Part shown: positions 53,824 to 63,220 of the stretch, piece after piece | Numbering within the stretch: the stretch's first letter is position 1 | How the letters are laid out: each line of letters starts with the position of its first letter | NCBI GenBank assembly: GCA_965199235.1 | Contig: CBDAQU010000002.1 | Coordinates: forward strand, 496,001 to 560,000 | DNA length: 64,000 bases | Direction of reading: 5' to 3' | Origin: BOG-908 sp965199235 | Lineage (GTDB): Bacteria > Pseudomonadota > Alphaproteobacteria > Acetobacterales > Acetobacteraceae | Translations under genes and position numbers: made by a program | Notes under the pieces: generated by a model | The model's input: the letters and a program-made list of their open reading frames with translations, nothing else | Database searches by the model: none | Told to the model about the DNA's origin: nothing

Positions 53824-54770
53824 CGTGTTGCCCTTTCGGCGGTAGCCGGCGAAGTGCCGGCGTGAGGCGAGGCCATGCTGTTGCCGATATTTCGGCGGGC
53901 CTTGGTCAAAAAACTTCCGGCCAGCACCGGCAGATAGTCACGCAGCGGCAGCCTGCGCAGCTTTCGCTGGAACAGGCTGGTCGGGTTCAGGTAGCCCGCA
54001 AGACCGACGTGGTATTTGTGCAGGCTGGCGACGTAACGCGGCTGGTCTAGCACGGGATGCACGAAGGGATGGCCCGAGAGCGTCGGAGCATCGGCTTCCA
54101 GATAGGGAGGCCAGTGGTCGTAGGCGTCGGTGTCGCCGAATTCGCTCAGTTCACGGCATACAAAGCCGCCAAGCGCCAGCTCGGTCGGGATGAAGCCCTC
54201 GCAGAACGGCCAGGCCGGCAACGTGCCGTCTGCGAATGCCGCGGCCTGCGACAGACGGCGCTGGAACAGGTGGCTGAGAGCCGCGCCGGAAAACAGCGAT
54301 AGGCAGATGAGCTGGTGCCTGATCTCGCCGGCCGGATAGACGCCGGCGCAACTGTCCCGCCAGAACCAGTCCTGCACCGTTTCGCCCTTGGTCAAGCCGA
54401 CATAGTCGACCGCGCCGGCCGCCGCCTGGGCAATCAGAGAGGACACTGCCCGGTTGATCACCACGTCGTATTCGAGCTGCAGGTAGTAGTCGTAGCCGGG
54501 ACAGTGCTGCTGTACCGCGTAAAGCGGATAGTCGCCGTTGAACCACAGGAGGTTGCCCTCACCCGCGCGCGGCAGTCCCATCGCCAGCAGGGACGTTTCG
54601 GTCACGCGAACCACACGGTCATGCGGCACGGCCACCGGTCCAGACGTCTGGTCGACCAGCACGATCACGTCGGTTCCGTCCGCCACCGCCAGCAACCGGT
54701 CAAACTGCCGCTGCGCAAACGCGTCCCAGAAATGCGTGCGAAACACTGTGGCGGTCCGCGGCACGCTCAT
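53820..54770 (-). CDS. unknown protein of the EPS operon, possibly glycosyltransferase-like
   Basis: The 316-residue protein is not recognised with confidence. It has no membrane segment. DGTDVIVLVDQTSGPVAVPHDRVVRVTET, LLWFNGDYPLYAVQQHCPGYDYYLQLEYDVVIN and LALGGFVCRELSEFGDTDAYDHWPPYLE suggest an alpha/beta GT-A-like fold, with LEYDVVI where a DxD-type metal motif might be. Tight overlaps with the GT4 gene upstream and glf downstream make a polysaccharide role likely. It might transfer galactofuranose made through Glf, which is a guess. Confidence 0.55.
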   Translation of the reverse strand: MSVPRTATVFRTHFWDAFAQRQFDRLLAVADGTDVIVLVDQTSGPVAVPHDRVVRVTETSLLAMGLPRAGEGNLLWFNGDYPLYAVQQHCPGYDYYLQLEYDVVINRAVSSLIAQAAAGAVDYVGLTKGETVQDWFWRDSCAGVYPAGEIRHQLICLSLFSGAALSHLFQRRLSQAAAFADGTLPAWPFCEGFIPTELALGGFVCRELSEFGDTDAYDHWPPYLEADAPTLSGHPFVHPVLDQPRYVASLHKYHVGLAGYLNPTSLFQRKLRRLPLRDYLPVLAGSFLTKARRNIGNSMASPHAGTSPATAERATR

Positions 54771-55966
54771 GGCGCGAGCTCCCTGGCCGATGCGCGGGCG
54801 GACGGGATTGCGGGGCGGCGCGTATCCGACCTGGCGGCATCGTAGACGCCCAGGGTCAGCCTGGCGATCTCGTTCCAGCCTGGCAGGTCCCGCACCAGAC
54901 GCCGCACGGACGCGGCCTGCCTTGCCACCGACTCACGATCGCCGATCATGGCGCCCATCGCCCGCGTCAGCGCCGCCACGTCGCCCGGCGGCAGCAGCGC
55001 GCCGTGCACGCCGTCGACGATGGTTTCGGCGAAGCTGCCGAGACGGGACGCAATCACCGGCCGGCCATGCGCCAGAGCGAGAGAAAGCACGCCGCTGGCC
55101 TCGATCTCGCGATACGGAAACACAGCGACAGCATCGGGCGGGAAGATCGAGGCGATCTCGTCGTCGGCCACAAAACGCGGTTCGATCCTCACCCGTGCGG
55201 CAACCCCGCGTTCGGTCGCAAGCGCGTGCAGGGATGCCAGGTCCATATACGGCTGGCCCACGATCCGCACGCTGGCCTGCGCCTGCAGCGCAGGAGGCAG
55301 CGCCGCAAATGCCTCGATCAACAGGTCAGCACCCTTGTAAGGCTTCATCTTGCCGAACAGCACGAAGCTGAGCGGACCTTGCACAGGGTCCGGTTCGCCC
55401 TCGACAGCGGGCTCGGCAAGTGGGCCATGGGGCAGCCGGAACAATTTTTGCGTGGGGATTCCGAGCGCTGCCAGCCTGTCGAAACCCTGCTGGGTGTGCA
55501 CGATCAGCCTGTCGCAGCCCCGCAGCGCCGCCGCGAAGCCGACGCTCTGCAGGCGCGCCGTCGGGCTGCCGTTGAACGGATCGGTGTCGTGCACCGTCAG
55601 CACCACCGGCGCCAACCGGCGAAAGCCAGGGAGCAACGCCTGGTCCAGCACAGGCAGCGGCAGCCACTGGAAGTGGATCACGTCCGGCCGTGCGCTGGCG
55701 AGGCGACGTTGCAGCCGCAGCATCGAGGCTGCGTGGTCCACCCCCTTGATCGCCAGGCGCGCCGCCTTGGGCAGTTTCCTCACCGGCCGCGAACCGGCCC
55801 AGGCGTAAAAACTCGGCTCGACCGGCACCCGGCCCGCGCTGCCATCCTGCTCGGTCAGCGCGCGCCCGTGAAAGGTCACAGACTGACCCAGATCGACGAG
55901 CGCGCCCGCCAAGGCCGCGTCGTAGGGCAGCGTGAACAGCGACGGGTCGACCAGCGCCACGCGCAT
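54767..55966 (-). CDS. family 4 glycosyltransferase
   Basis: The 399-residue GT-B enzyme starts MRVALVDPSLFTLPYDAALAGALVDLG. Its C-terminal nucleotide-sugar domain has LSFVLFGKMKPYKGADLLIEAFAALP, then RFVADDEIASIFPPDAVAVFPYREIEASGVLSLALAHGRPVIAS with the E-x7-E retaining motif. The ATG at 55966 is chosen since it overlaps the stop of the upstream gene by one base (TGATG); a much longer frame upstream is only the shadow of that gene. Confidence 0.9.
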   Translation of the reverse strand: MRVALVDPSLFTLPYDAALAGALVDLGQSVTFHGRALTEQDGSAGRVPVEPSFYAWAGSRPVRKLPKAARLAIKGVDHAASMLRLQRRLASARPDVIHFQWLPLPVLDQALLPGFRRLAPVVLTVHDTDPFNGSPTARLQSVGFAAALRGCDRLIVHTQQGFDRLAALGIPTQKLFRLPHGPLAEPAVEGEPDPVQGPLSFVLFGKMKPYKGADLLIEAFAALPPALQAQASVRIVGQPYMDLASLHALATERGVAARVRIEPRFVADDEIASIFPPDAVAVFPYREIEASGVLSLALAHGRPVIASRLGSFAETIVDGVHGALLPPGDVAALTRAMGAMIGDRESVARQAASVRRLVRDLPGWNEIARLTLGVYDAARSDTRRPAIPSARASARELAP

Positions 55967-57168
55967 CAGGTCCTCACCACAGCGCCGACATGCTTGGACA
56001 GGTCCGACCGCGCAGAGGCTGGCGGGTTCCAGGTCTGGAACGTGTCTCCTCTGCACGACCGCCAGACGCCGAGCCCGGTTGCCGTCAGCGCGGCAAACAC
56101 CTCGCGCAGCTGTCCAAGCTTGCCTTGGTGGGACGAGGAGACCAGCCAGGCACAGGCCAGGCCGAGCAAACAGCCCAATGCGCCTGCCCCGGGGCCGACC
56201 GCCAACGACACGGCGAGCAAGGCGAACAGCCCGGAGGCGGCGAGGAAGTAGATCGACAGCCAGCGCACAAGCTTGTGCGACACATATTTGTAGAGATCGA
56301 CCGCAGGCAGCCGCACCAGCCTGCCCCAGAGCGCCCGGTTTACGTTGAACGCCTGACAGGCGATCCGTACCTTGCGCCTGAATTCCTCCGCCGGACGCGA
56401 CACGCCCGTCTCGTAGGCGATCGCGTCGGCGACCCGCACGATCCTGAAGCCGTCGCACAGCACCGACAAGGAGACGAACATGTCGTCGATCAGGCAAGGC
56501 GGCGGCGGACGGTGCAAAGACCGGCGCAGCGCGAAGATCGAGCCGTCTGCGCCCATGACCGAGCCGGTTGCACTCTCCAAATCCTTGATATGCTCCTCCA
56601 GACGCCAGTACAGAGAGCCGGTCGCCGCCGTGCTGGTCGCCCTCTCGACCGTCGACGCCACAGGATCGACATAGCGCAGGTGGCCGCACACGCAGCCGAC
56701 GGACGGATCGGCGAACGGCGCCACCAGCCGTTCGATGGCGTCCTCGGCGAAAGTGACGTTGGCGTCGCTGAACACCACGATCTCGGCGTCGGTCAGCGCG
56801 ACCAGCCGGTTCATTCCGGCGGTCTTGCCGTAGCGATCGGCCGAGACCACCAACTTTATCCTGTCGCCGTAGCGCGCGAGGATCTGCGCGGTGGCATCCG
56901 TCGCCGCATCGACGTAGAACAGGATGTCCAGGCCAGGCAGAGCCGCACGGCAAGCGAGCAGGTTATCCACCCGCGACGCGATGACGGCCTGCTCGTTATA
57001 GGCGCACACGCACACCGCCACCCGATCGGGCGATCGGCCGCTGGCGACCGGGCGCGGCTTGGCACGGGCGAGCACCCGTAAGCTGAGCGGGAAGCTGACG
57101 AAAGGGTGGGCAGCCAGCGCCAGGCAGAGCGAAGCCATGCCGGCGAACGCCCAAGCCCACCCAGTCAC
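55966..57168 (-). CDS. membrane-bound family 2 glycosyltransferase
   Basis: The 400-residue enzyme has one N-terminal helix, then a GT2 domain: VAVCVCAYNEQAVIASRVDNLLAC, ILFYVDAATDATAQIL, VVFSDANVTFAEDAIERL and the acceptor region LIDDMFVSLSVLCDGFRI. A C-terminal pair of helices (WLSIYFLAASGLFALLAVSLA and ACAWLVSS) follows. The layout is of an undecaprenyl-linked sugar transferase acting on the cytoplasmic face. GTG 57168 is chosen: GAGGG lies just upstream, inside the end of the Wzc-like gene. Confidence 0.9.
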   Translation of the reverse strand: MTGWAWAFAGMASLCLALAAHPFVSFPLSLRVLARAKPRPVASGRSPDRVAVCVCAYNEQAVIASRVDNLLACRAALPGLDILFYVDAATDATAQILARYGDRIKLVVSADRYGKTAGMNRLVALTDAEIVVFSDANVTFAEDAIERLVAPFADPSVGCVCGHLRYVDPVASTVERATSTAATGSLYWRLEEHIKDLESATGSVMGADGSIFALRRSLHRPPPPCLIDDMFVSLSVLCDGFRIVRVADAIAYETGVSRPAEEFRRKVRIACQAFNVNRALWGRLVRLPAVDLYKYVSHKLVRWLSIYFLAASGLFALLAVSLAVGPGAGALGCLLGLACAWLVSSSHQGKLGQLREVFAALTATGLGVWRSCRGDTFQTWNPPASARSDLSKHVGAVVRT

Positions 57169-57175
57169 GCCACCC

Positions 57176-59272
57176 TCACGACGGGACGAGAAGGATGGCA
57201 GCGAGCGGGCTGCGGGAGAGGCCCCGCAAACGCGCGACCAGGGTCGCGTCCTCGGTGGCGTCCAGAGCACGCTCGTCCAGGACCAGCACGGTCACGTCCG
57301 CGCTGCGCACCACTGGGACGGCGTCGGCTCCCGTGGCGACCGGCGCGCCGAGCACGATCTGATCGTAATCGCCGCGCGCCCCGGCGAGCAGGTTTTCCAG
57401 GCCGACGGGCTGAGGCGTGGCGGTGCCACCGTCCTTACGGCCAAGCAGGAGGTGCAGCCCAGGCACCCGGTCCGCCACGATGCAGTCCTGCCAGTCGGCC
57501 GCTCCGGTCATAACCTCTGCAATGCGCCCGGCCGACGCGCCAAGCAAACGGCCGAGGCTCGCACCGCCCTGCGGGTCGCAGTCGACCAGCAATACGCGCT
57601 GCTGATCGAGAGCCAGCGTGCGGGCATAGGCGGCGGCAACGGAGGACGCGGCCGTTCCGGGCTGCGCGCCCACGAAACCCACGACGCGTGGCGGCGTGCG
57701 GGACAGCTGGTTCAACCGGGAACGCGCCAGGCGAAGCGCGTCGGTTTCCACGCCCGGCCCCTGAACCACTTTGTCTGCCAGCCCGAAGCGGACCGCCCGC
57801 AGGCCCAGGGTTGATGCCACGGCCAAGCCGGCGTGCTGGGCAAAACTCGCGGCGTTGGACCGCCCGGTCGGGCGGGTAAACGCAAGCACGGCCATGCAGG
57901 CAAGCAACGCCCCGCCGACCAGGCCGGAACCGCCGGCCAGCTTCATGTTCGGCGCGCTCGGAAATCCGGGCGGCACCGCGTTGCTGATGATGCGCACGTC
58001 GGGCGTCTCGGCAGCGGTGGGCTGGGTGACCGTCTGCTGGGCCCGCTCGAGCAAGGTTCGATACAGGTCGCGCCTGGTGGCTGCGTCCTGCTGGAGTTGG
58101 TCCAACTCGGCCTGCGTGTTCTGCGCCGTGACGCCGGCCTGCCTGGATGCCTGCAGCTGGGCCTGGACATCCGCCTCATGGGCGCGCGCCACCCTCAGCT
58201 GAGTCGCCAGCGACGCGACGATCCGGCGCGTCTCGCCGGCGATCTCGCGCCTCGTCGCCGACAGGTCGGCTTCGGCGCTCCTCAGCTCGGGGTAGGCAGG
58301 CCCATAATGCTGCGACAGGTCGGCAACCTTGGCCTCCGCTTTCGATTCCTCGCCGCGCAACCGCGATATCGTCTCCGACCCCAGCACGCTCGCCAAGGCG
58401 TCCGAGGAGCCGCCCGACGCCATGGCCGCAGCGCGCTCGTAGTTCGCCTCGATCTGGCTGCGGTCGAGCGTCGCCCTGGACGCCGCAGTCGCCAGGTCCT
58501 GCAGCTGCTGCTGCCCGACGCTGCCGGCAGGCAGGCCGACCTGGCCGGACTTGTTGCGCAGATCCCGCATCTGCTGCTCGATATGCTCGATGTCGGCGCG
58601 CACCTGGTCGATACGCTGGCCCATCGCGGCGTTCGCGCCGAGGTTGGCCGAAGCACGACGCTGCGCACGGCGGTCGATGTAGTCGGTGATCAAAGTGTTG
58701 ACGAAACGCGCGGCCAGATCAGGGTCGTGCGCGCTGAAGGCAATCCCGATCACCAGGCTGCGATTGTCCTGGGTGATCGACAGGTTGTGCATGACCGCGG
58801 CGATCAGCCCGTCATTGCTGGCGGTCGGCGTGCTCGCCGCACCGCTGCTCGGCAGAAAGCTTTTCAGCCAGTCCCGTGCCCTGTCCAGCTCGGTCGGTGG
58901 ACGCAAGGCAAGGTTGAACTCAGGATTGCGCTCGAGATGCAGCTCGTCGGTCACGCTTTCGACGAGCTGGCGGCCGGTTAAGGCCTGCACCTCAGTGTGC
59001 ACCAGCGGCATCGGGTCAGGCGCGTTGTCGTCCTTCAACGCCCCCTGCAGCTCGGGGATCGCCATCCGGTCGCCCTCCACCGCGACGGCCGCCGAGGCGG
59101 TGTACGATTTCGGCAAAGAGCGCGTGTAGAAATACGCGCCGACCGCGCCGATCGCCGCGCACAGCCCGATGAGCACCGCGAAGCGACGAAGCTGGGCCAG
59201 CAGCACCGTCGCCGAGAGCGAAGAGAGCGGCGAGGCCGCAGCCACCGGCGCAGTCTGGACGAGGCTATCCAT
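57176..59272 (-). CDS. Wzc/GumC-like polysaccharide co-polymerase with degenerate kinase domain
   Basis: The 698-residue protein has a Wzz domain with two membrane helices (FAVLIGLCAAIGAVGAYFYTR near 30, LVGGALLACMAVLAF near 465) and long periplasmic coiled coils between them. A cytoplasmic tyrosine-kinase-like domain follows. Its Walker A position reads GAQPGTAAS (535-543), with Ala541-Ala542 where Gly-Lys should be. VLLVDCDPQGG keeps the Walker A' Asp. There is no Tyr-rich tail. It should set chain length but is unlikely to hydrolyse ATP normally. Confidence 0.85.
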   Translation of the reverse strand: MDSLVQTAPVAAASPLSSLSATVLLAQLRRFAVLIGLCAAIGAVGAYFYTRSLPKSYTASAAVAVEGDRMAIPELQGALKDDNAPDPMPLVHTEVQALTGRQLVESVTDELHLERNPEFNLALRPPTELDRARDWLKSFLPSSGAASTPTASNDGLIAAVMHNLSITQDNRSLVIGIAFSAHDPDLAARFVNTLITDYIDRRAQRRASANLGANAAMGQRIDQVRADIEHIEQQMRDLRNKSGQVGLPAGSVGQQQLQDLATAASRATLDRSQIEANYERAAAMASGGSSDALASVLGSETISRLRGEESKAEAKVADLSQHYGPAYPELRSAEADLSATRREIAGETRRIVASLATQLRVARAHEADVQAQLQASRQAGVTAQNTQAELDQLQQDAATRRDLYRTLLERAQQTVTQPTAAETPDVRIISNAVPPGFPSAPNMKLAGGSGLVGGALLACMAVLAFTRPTGRSNAASFAQHAGLAVASTLGLRAVRFGLADKVVQGPGVETDALRLARSRLNQLSRTPPRVVGFVGAQPGTAASSVAAAYARTLALDQQRVLLVDCDPQGGASLGRLLGASAGRIAEVMTGAADWQDCIVADRVPGLHLLLGRKDGGTATPQPVGLENLLAGARGDYDQIVLGAPVATGADAVPVVRSADVTVLVLDERALDATEDATLVARLRGLSRSPLAAILLVPS

Positions 59273-59313
59273 CGCGGTGTTCCAGGCAGGCGTATGGCTT
59301 CATGACCCTGGCC

Positions 59314-60597
59314 TCAGCTGCCGGACGCGACTGGCCGAAGCAGCGCCGTCGTTCCGTTGGCCACCGCCGCCGACCGCTCACCAGCGAGGTCGGCGCGCGC
59401 CGCCAGGAGTTGCACGTGATAGACCAGCCCCCTGTCACGGAACTGAACCATGCCGCCCTCGCCCTCCGGCTGGACGAGCACGCCGGCATCCATCAGCCTG
59501 TTCCACACTGTTTCGGACATGCGCCTGCCGCCGACCAGAACATGGGGGGTCGTACGCACGACGCCCATCCGGCCCCATTGGTCCTGCTCGGCGTTGACCA
59601 GGCGGAACAGCAACGCCGACATGCCCGGCTCCGACCCGGCGCCGACCAGGGAGGCATACGTGCTTACGACTGCCGGGCTCGATTCGTCGAGCAGGCGGTC
59701 GACTGCGGCAACCAGGTCCACGTCCTGCACCTGCTCGTCGCCGCGACGCAGCGCCGCCTGCGTGATGCGCAGGCCCAGCAGCTGGGCCATGTAGGGCATG
59801 CCGCGCGCCACGTTGACGACCAGCCTTACCGCCGCGTCCGTAAACGAGATGCCCGCCTGCTGCCCGCCCTTGGTGAGCATGCCGGCGATCTCGTCGTCGC
59901 GCAGGAGCGGCAGGTGGATCGGCACGATGTTCCGTTGGATGGAGGGATGCTGTCCGATGATCTGCTCCAGCGTGTCCGATACGCCGACGACCATGAAGTA
60001 GAGCTTTATGCCGCGATCGGACAGCAGTTTGATGGTGTCGGCCAGCCGGGTTCGCGTCTCCACGTCGGTGACCCGGTCGAACTCGTCGACGACGAACACC
60101 ACGAACGGGCAGTTCAGGTTCTGCGGTATCGAAGCGACGTCGGCCGGACGGAGGCTTCGATTCGGCAGCATGGCCTCGCAGCCCTCCGCGTCGCCGGCCG
60201 GCACGTCCACCGCCAGGAGGGAGGCCGGCAGGTCCCTCACCAATGTCCGGACCATCGTGTCGAACGTGCTCTCCGCCTCGCAGGCGCAGCGCGCCACGAT
60301 GGCGCCGCGGCGTCGCAGGGATTCGATCGTCAGGTTGGACAGCGACGTCTTGCCGCGCCCGCGCTCGGAATACAGGACGACATGGGCCGTCTCGTCCAGG
60401 ATGGCGTCGAGTATGCGGGCGAGCTCGCTTTGCCGTCCAACCAATGCGCGGCGCCCGGCGCGCGGGCGGGTCGGGGTGAAAATGTCGTTCGGCGAAACCA
60501 CAGCGGGGGCGGCCCTGCTGGCCACCTGTGCCGCCACGACCGGAGAAGACTCCCGCTTCGGCCGGAGCCCAAGCCAAGATAAAAACCTTCTAAACAC
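59314..60597 (-). CDS. AAA+ ATPase in the EPS operon
   Basis: The 427-residue ATPase resembles ExeA/ORC-type AAA+ proteins. Its N-terminal tail is basic (RRFLSWLGLRPKRE). Walker A is YSERGRGKTSLSN, Walker B is FVVFVVDEFDRV, and a sensor-like LYFMVVGVSDTLEQIIGQHPSI and a C-terminal winged helix (TVWNRLMDAGVLVQPEGEGGMVQFRDRG) follow. It starts at GTG 60597, 12 bases after the sugar transferase stop. Similar ATPases sit in some polymer export clusters. It could supply the energy or regulation that the degenerate Wzc-like kinase domain has lost; that is inference. Confidence 0.8.
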   Translation of the reverse strand: MFRRFLSWLGLRPKRESSPVVAAQVASRAAPAVVSPNDIFTPTRPRAGRRALVGRQSELARILDAILDETAHVVLYSERGRGKTSLSNLTIESLRRRGAIVARCACEAESTFDTMVRTLVRDLPASLLAVDVPAGDAEGCEAMLPNRSLRPADVASIPQNLNCPFVVFVVDEFDRVTDVETRTRLADTIKLLSDRGIKLYFMVVGVSDTLEQIIGQHPSIQRNIVPIHLPLLRDDEIAGMLTKGGQQAGISFTDAAVRLVVNVARGMPYMAQLLGLRITQAALRRGDEQVQDVDLVAAVDRLLDESSPAVVSTYASLVGAGSEPGMSALLFRLVNAEQDQWGRMGVVRTTPHVLVGGRRMSETVWNRLMDAGVLVQPEGEGGMVQFRDRGLVYHVQLLAARADLAGERSAAVANGTTALLRPVASGS

Positions 60598-60609
60598 GGC
60601 GCATGTGCA

Positions 60610-62142
60610 TCAGCCGGCACCCCGTCCGCTTACAACCGCAGGTATAGTCCGCGCCAGAATGGCAATATCCTGCCAAAACGTCCAGTTTTTTACATACCAG
60701 CTGTCCAGAAGCACCCGCTCGGCGTAACTCGTGGTGCTGCGGCCGCTCACCTGCCACAAGCCGGTGATGCCCGGGCGCGTCTCGTAGTAATAGGCGATGT
60801 CCTCGCCGTATTTCGGGATTTCCAGGCTGACGATGGGGCGCGGGCCAACCAGGCTCATTTCCAGTCGCAGCACGTTCAGCAGTTGCGGCAGCTCGTCCAG
60901 GCTCGTCTTGCGCAGGACTTTGCCGATCCAGGTCACGCGAGGGTCGCGGCGCAGCTTGTGCGTGCTTGCCCATTCCGCCGCCGCCTGGGGGTTCGCAGCC
61001 AGTTCGCGCTGCAGCACCGAATCTCCGTCGACCACCATCGAACGGAACTTCAGGCAATCGAACACGCGGCCCCGGGCGCCTACCCGGCGATGGGCATAGA
61101 ACACCGGGCCGCCATCCAGCCCGACCAGGGCCGCCACGGCGAGCATCACCGGAGCTGCCAAAGCGATGGCCAGAGATGCCGCCGCAACATCGAACGACAG
61201 CTTGGCCGCCCGTGCCAGCGGCCGGCCGAGATTGTTACGGTATGAGTGCAGAACGCAATCGGTGCTCAACCGCACCTTGCGCAGGCCCACGGTCGGCAAG
61301 CCGTCAGCCTGGGGAAGCAGGGCATACGGTATGCGCTCACGCACCAGGGCCGGAACCAGGTCGGGCGGCAGAGTGCAATCCCCACCCGTCGCGAGCACCA
61401 GCAGGCGCGCACGGTGTTGCCGCATGAGCCGGCTCCAGTTCTGCGGGCCAGAAGCCGGCAGCGGTGCCGCAACATGCGCGACGACGTCGAAGCCAAGCTC
61501 AGGCTGGGCGTGCAAGGCGGATACGGCTGTCCCCGTCCATTGCCCGTCACCCACCACCAGGACCGGCACGCGCCACAACCCGGCCGCGTCAAGCCCGGAG
61601 CGTGCAAGGCAGCGCAGCGCCATCGCCGACAAAGGAAACAGCATGGCGGTGCCGAGCAGCGGCAAACGCGGCAACGGCAGGCCGGCCAGAAATGCGAACG
61701 CCGACGCCGACGCCAGGGCCGCCAGCGTCGCCATCACGAGGTTCCGGCACTCCACCCAAAACGGCATGCGGTCGCTGTAGGAGCGATGAAACGAGAGGTA
61801 GCCCACCATGCCGGCGCCGATGCACAAAGCGAGCCTGATCAGCGCGTCTGGCTGAACGACCATCTCCGCCGAGGTAGCGCCTGACGCAACGCCGGCGAGC
61901 CCGGCCACTGCGGCGGCGATGAGGAACGCCAGCGCGTCGGCCGCCATCAACGCGCCTTCGCCGAACAGCTCCGCGGACCGGACCTGACCGCGAAACATCG
62001 TCTCCGCCCGGACGTAACTATGCGGCTGACCGCGGCCAGCCTCGGCCAGCATCAATTGGAGGCGTTGCATACGCTGGGCGACAGGCATCGGTCGGCTCCG
62101 CTGCTGACAGGCTTGTCCATCCAAGGGCGAACGACTACCCAC
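60610..62142 (-). CDS. priming polyprenyl-phosphate sugar transferase (WbaP/GumD type)
   Basis: The 510-residue membrane protein has four N-terminal helices (residues about 65-165), a CoA-binding-like soluble region, a fifth helix (FDVAAASLAIALAAPVMLAVAALV) and the catalytic domain. That domain includes GPVFYAHRRVGARGRVFDCLKFRSM, LRKTSLDELPQLLNVLRLEMSLVGPRPI and ITGLWQVSGRSTTSY. It puts the first sugar phosphate on undecaprenyl phosphate. The start GTG 62142 follows AGGAG by five bases. It is the first gene of the minus-strand EPS operon. Confidence 0.92.
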   Translation of the reverse strand: MGSRSPLDGQACQQRSRPMPVAQRMQRLQLMLAEAGRGQPHSYVRAETMFRGQVRSAELFGEGALMAADALAFLIAAAVAGLAGVASGATSAEMVVQPDALIRLALCIGAGMVGYLSFHRSYSDRMPFWVECRNLVMATLAALASASAFAFLAGLPLPRLPLLGTAMLFPLSAMALRCLARSGLDAAGLWRVPVLVVGDGQWTGTAVSALHAQPELGFDVVAHVAAPLPASGPQNWSRLMRQHRARLLVLATGGDCTLPPDLVPALVRERIPYALLPQADGLPTVGLRKVRLSTDCVLHSYRNNLGRPLARAAKLSFDVAAASLAIALAAPVMLAVAALVGLDGGPVFYAHRRVGARGRVFDCLKFRSMVVDGDSVLQRELAANPQAAAEWASTHKLRRDPRVTWIGKVLRKTSLDELPQLLNVLRLEMSLVGPRPIVSLEIPKYGEDIAYYYETRPGITGLWQVSGRSTTSYAERVLLDSWYVKNWTFWQDIAILARTIPAVVSGRGAG

Positions 62143-62198
62143 GCAAACTCCTGGGCGCCACGGTCCGGATAGCTGCTAACACTACGTTTCGCATAGAA

Positions 62199-62225
62199 TG
62201 CTGCACCGCAGCAGTCACTTTTTTT
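62199..62225 (+). promoter_or_regulatory. small palindrome and T-run in the divergent EPS promoter region
   Basis: TGCTGC (62199-62204) and GCAGCA (62208-62213) flank ACC and are soon followed by a run of T on the plus strand. It lies between the divergent sugar transferase and glycosyltransferase genes. It could be an operator or an early terminator in front of the plus-strand gene. Confidence 0.35.
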
Positions 62226-62311
62226 TTAACCTTGGCGCTGCATCCGCTCACAATCGCATCTTACAGAAATTTACCTCAACCGGCCACAGGTATTTGTCTC
62301 AAAATAGCTGG

Positions 62312-63214
62312 ATGATCGCGATGCCGACCAAAAAACTATGTCTAGCGGTGGGATTTGCAACTCGTGGTCGTGCCAACGTATTGCTCCAGGCAGTTCGCCA
62401 GCTCTCGTCCCAAACCGTTTTGCCACATCGCGTAATCATTAGTTACACGGCGGCCGCGGATGTCGCCGGACTTGCGGTGGAGGAGTTTGAACAGATGGGG
62501 CTGGAGCTGGTGATCTCGCCGCCCGGCCTGCCCAAGCAGCGCAACGCCATCCTGGACCGTGTCCAGGATTGCGACTTCCTGCTGTTTCTGGACGACGATT
62601 TCCTGGTCGCACCCGGCTATGCCGAAACCGTGCTGGCGAGCATGGGCGCCCATCCAGACATCGTCGCGGCAACTGGCACGCCAATCGCCGACGACATCAA
62701 GGGACCTGGGCTGAGCGTGGCTGAAGGTCTGGCATTGATCGCTGCCGACGATGCGGCGCCGGATCACGGTTTCGATCCTGCCCCGCACGGCTACGGCTGC
62801 AACATGGCCATCAGCATCGCCGCAGCCAGGGAGCATGGCCTGCGGTTCGACGAACGGCTGCCGCTCTATGCCTGGTCAGAGGACGTCGATTTCACCCACA
62901 GGATCGGCCGGTTTGGCCGGATCGTGAAGCTTCGCGGCGCGCGTGGGGTCCATCTCGGCGTCAAGCATGGCCGGTCCTCCGGCCGCAGGCTGGGCTATTC
63001 GCAGGTCGCCAACCCGATCTACCTCAGGGGCAAGGGCAGCTATTCCTGGCGGCGTGCGCTGGGCAGCGTCGGCCGCAACCTGGCCGCGAACGCCATGCGC
63101 TCGTTCTGGCCCGAGCCGTACATCGATCGCCGCGGCCGGCTCCTGGGCAATTGCCTCGCGTTCGTCGACCTCGTCCTCGGCCGCATGCGTCCAGAACGCG
63201 TGCTGGACCTCTGA
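62312..63214 (+). CDS. family 2 glycosyltransferase
   Basis: The protein of about 300 residues has LCLAVGFATRGRANVLLQAVRQLSSQ, PKQRNAILDRVQDCDFLLFLDDDFLVAPGYAE with the metal-binding DDD, and YAWSEDVDFTHRIGRFGRIV with the ED catalytic region. ATG 62312 (MIAMPTKK) or 62321 are the likely starts; neither has a strong ribosome site. The longer frame from 62198 runs through an AT-rich promoter region and is not used. It is followed after six bases by another glycosyltransferase gene. Confidence 0.85.
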   Translation: MIAMPTKKLCLAVGFATRGRANVLLQAVRQLSSQTVLPHRVIISYTAAADVAGLAVEEFEQMGLELVISPPGLPKQRNAILDRVQDCDFLLFLDDDFLVAPGYAETVLASMGAHPDIVAATGTPIADDIKGPGLSVAEGLALIAADDAAPDHGFDPAPHGYGCNMAISIAAAREHGLRFDERLPLYAWSEDVDFTHRIGRFGRIVKLRGARGVHLGVKHGRSSGRRLGYSQVANPIYLRGKGSYSWRRALGSVGRNLAANAMRSFWPEPYIDRRGRLLGNCLAFVDLVLGRMRPERVLDL

Positions 63215-63220
63215 GCCGGC

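Noticed and set aside
54767..56953. A 728-codon continuous frame suggesting a fusion protein
   Set aside because: The first 329 codons are a shadow of the membrane GT2 gene in another frame; the GT4 protein starts at the ATG 55966 that overlaps that gene's stop.
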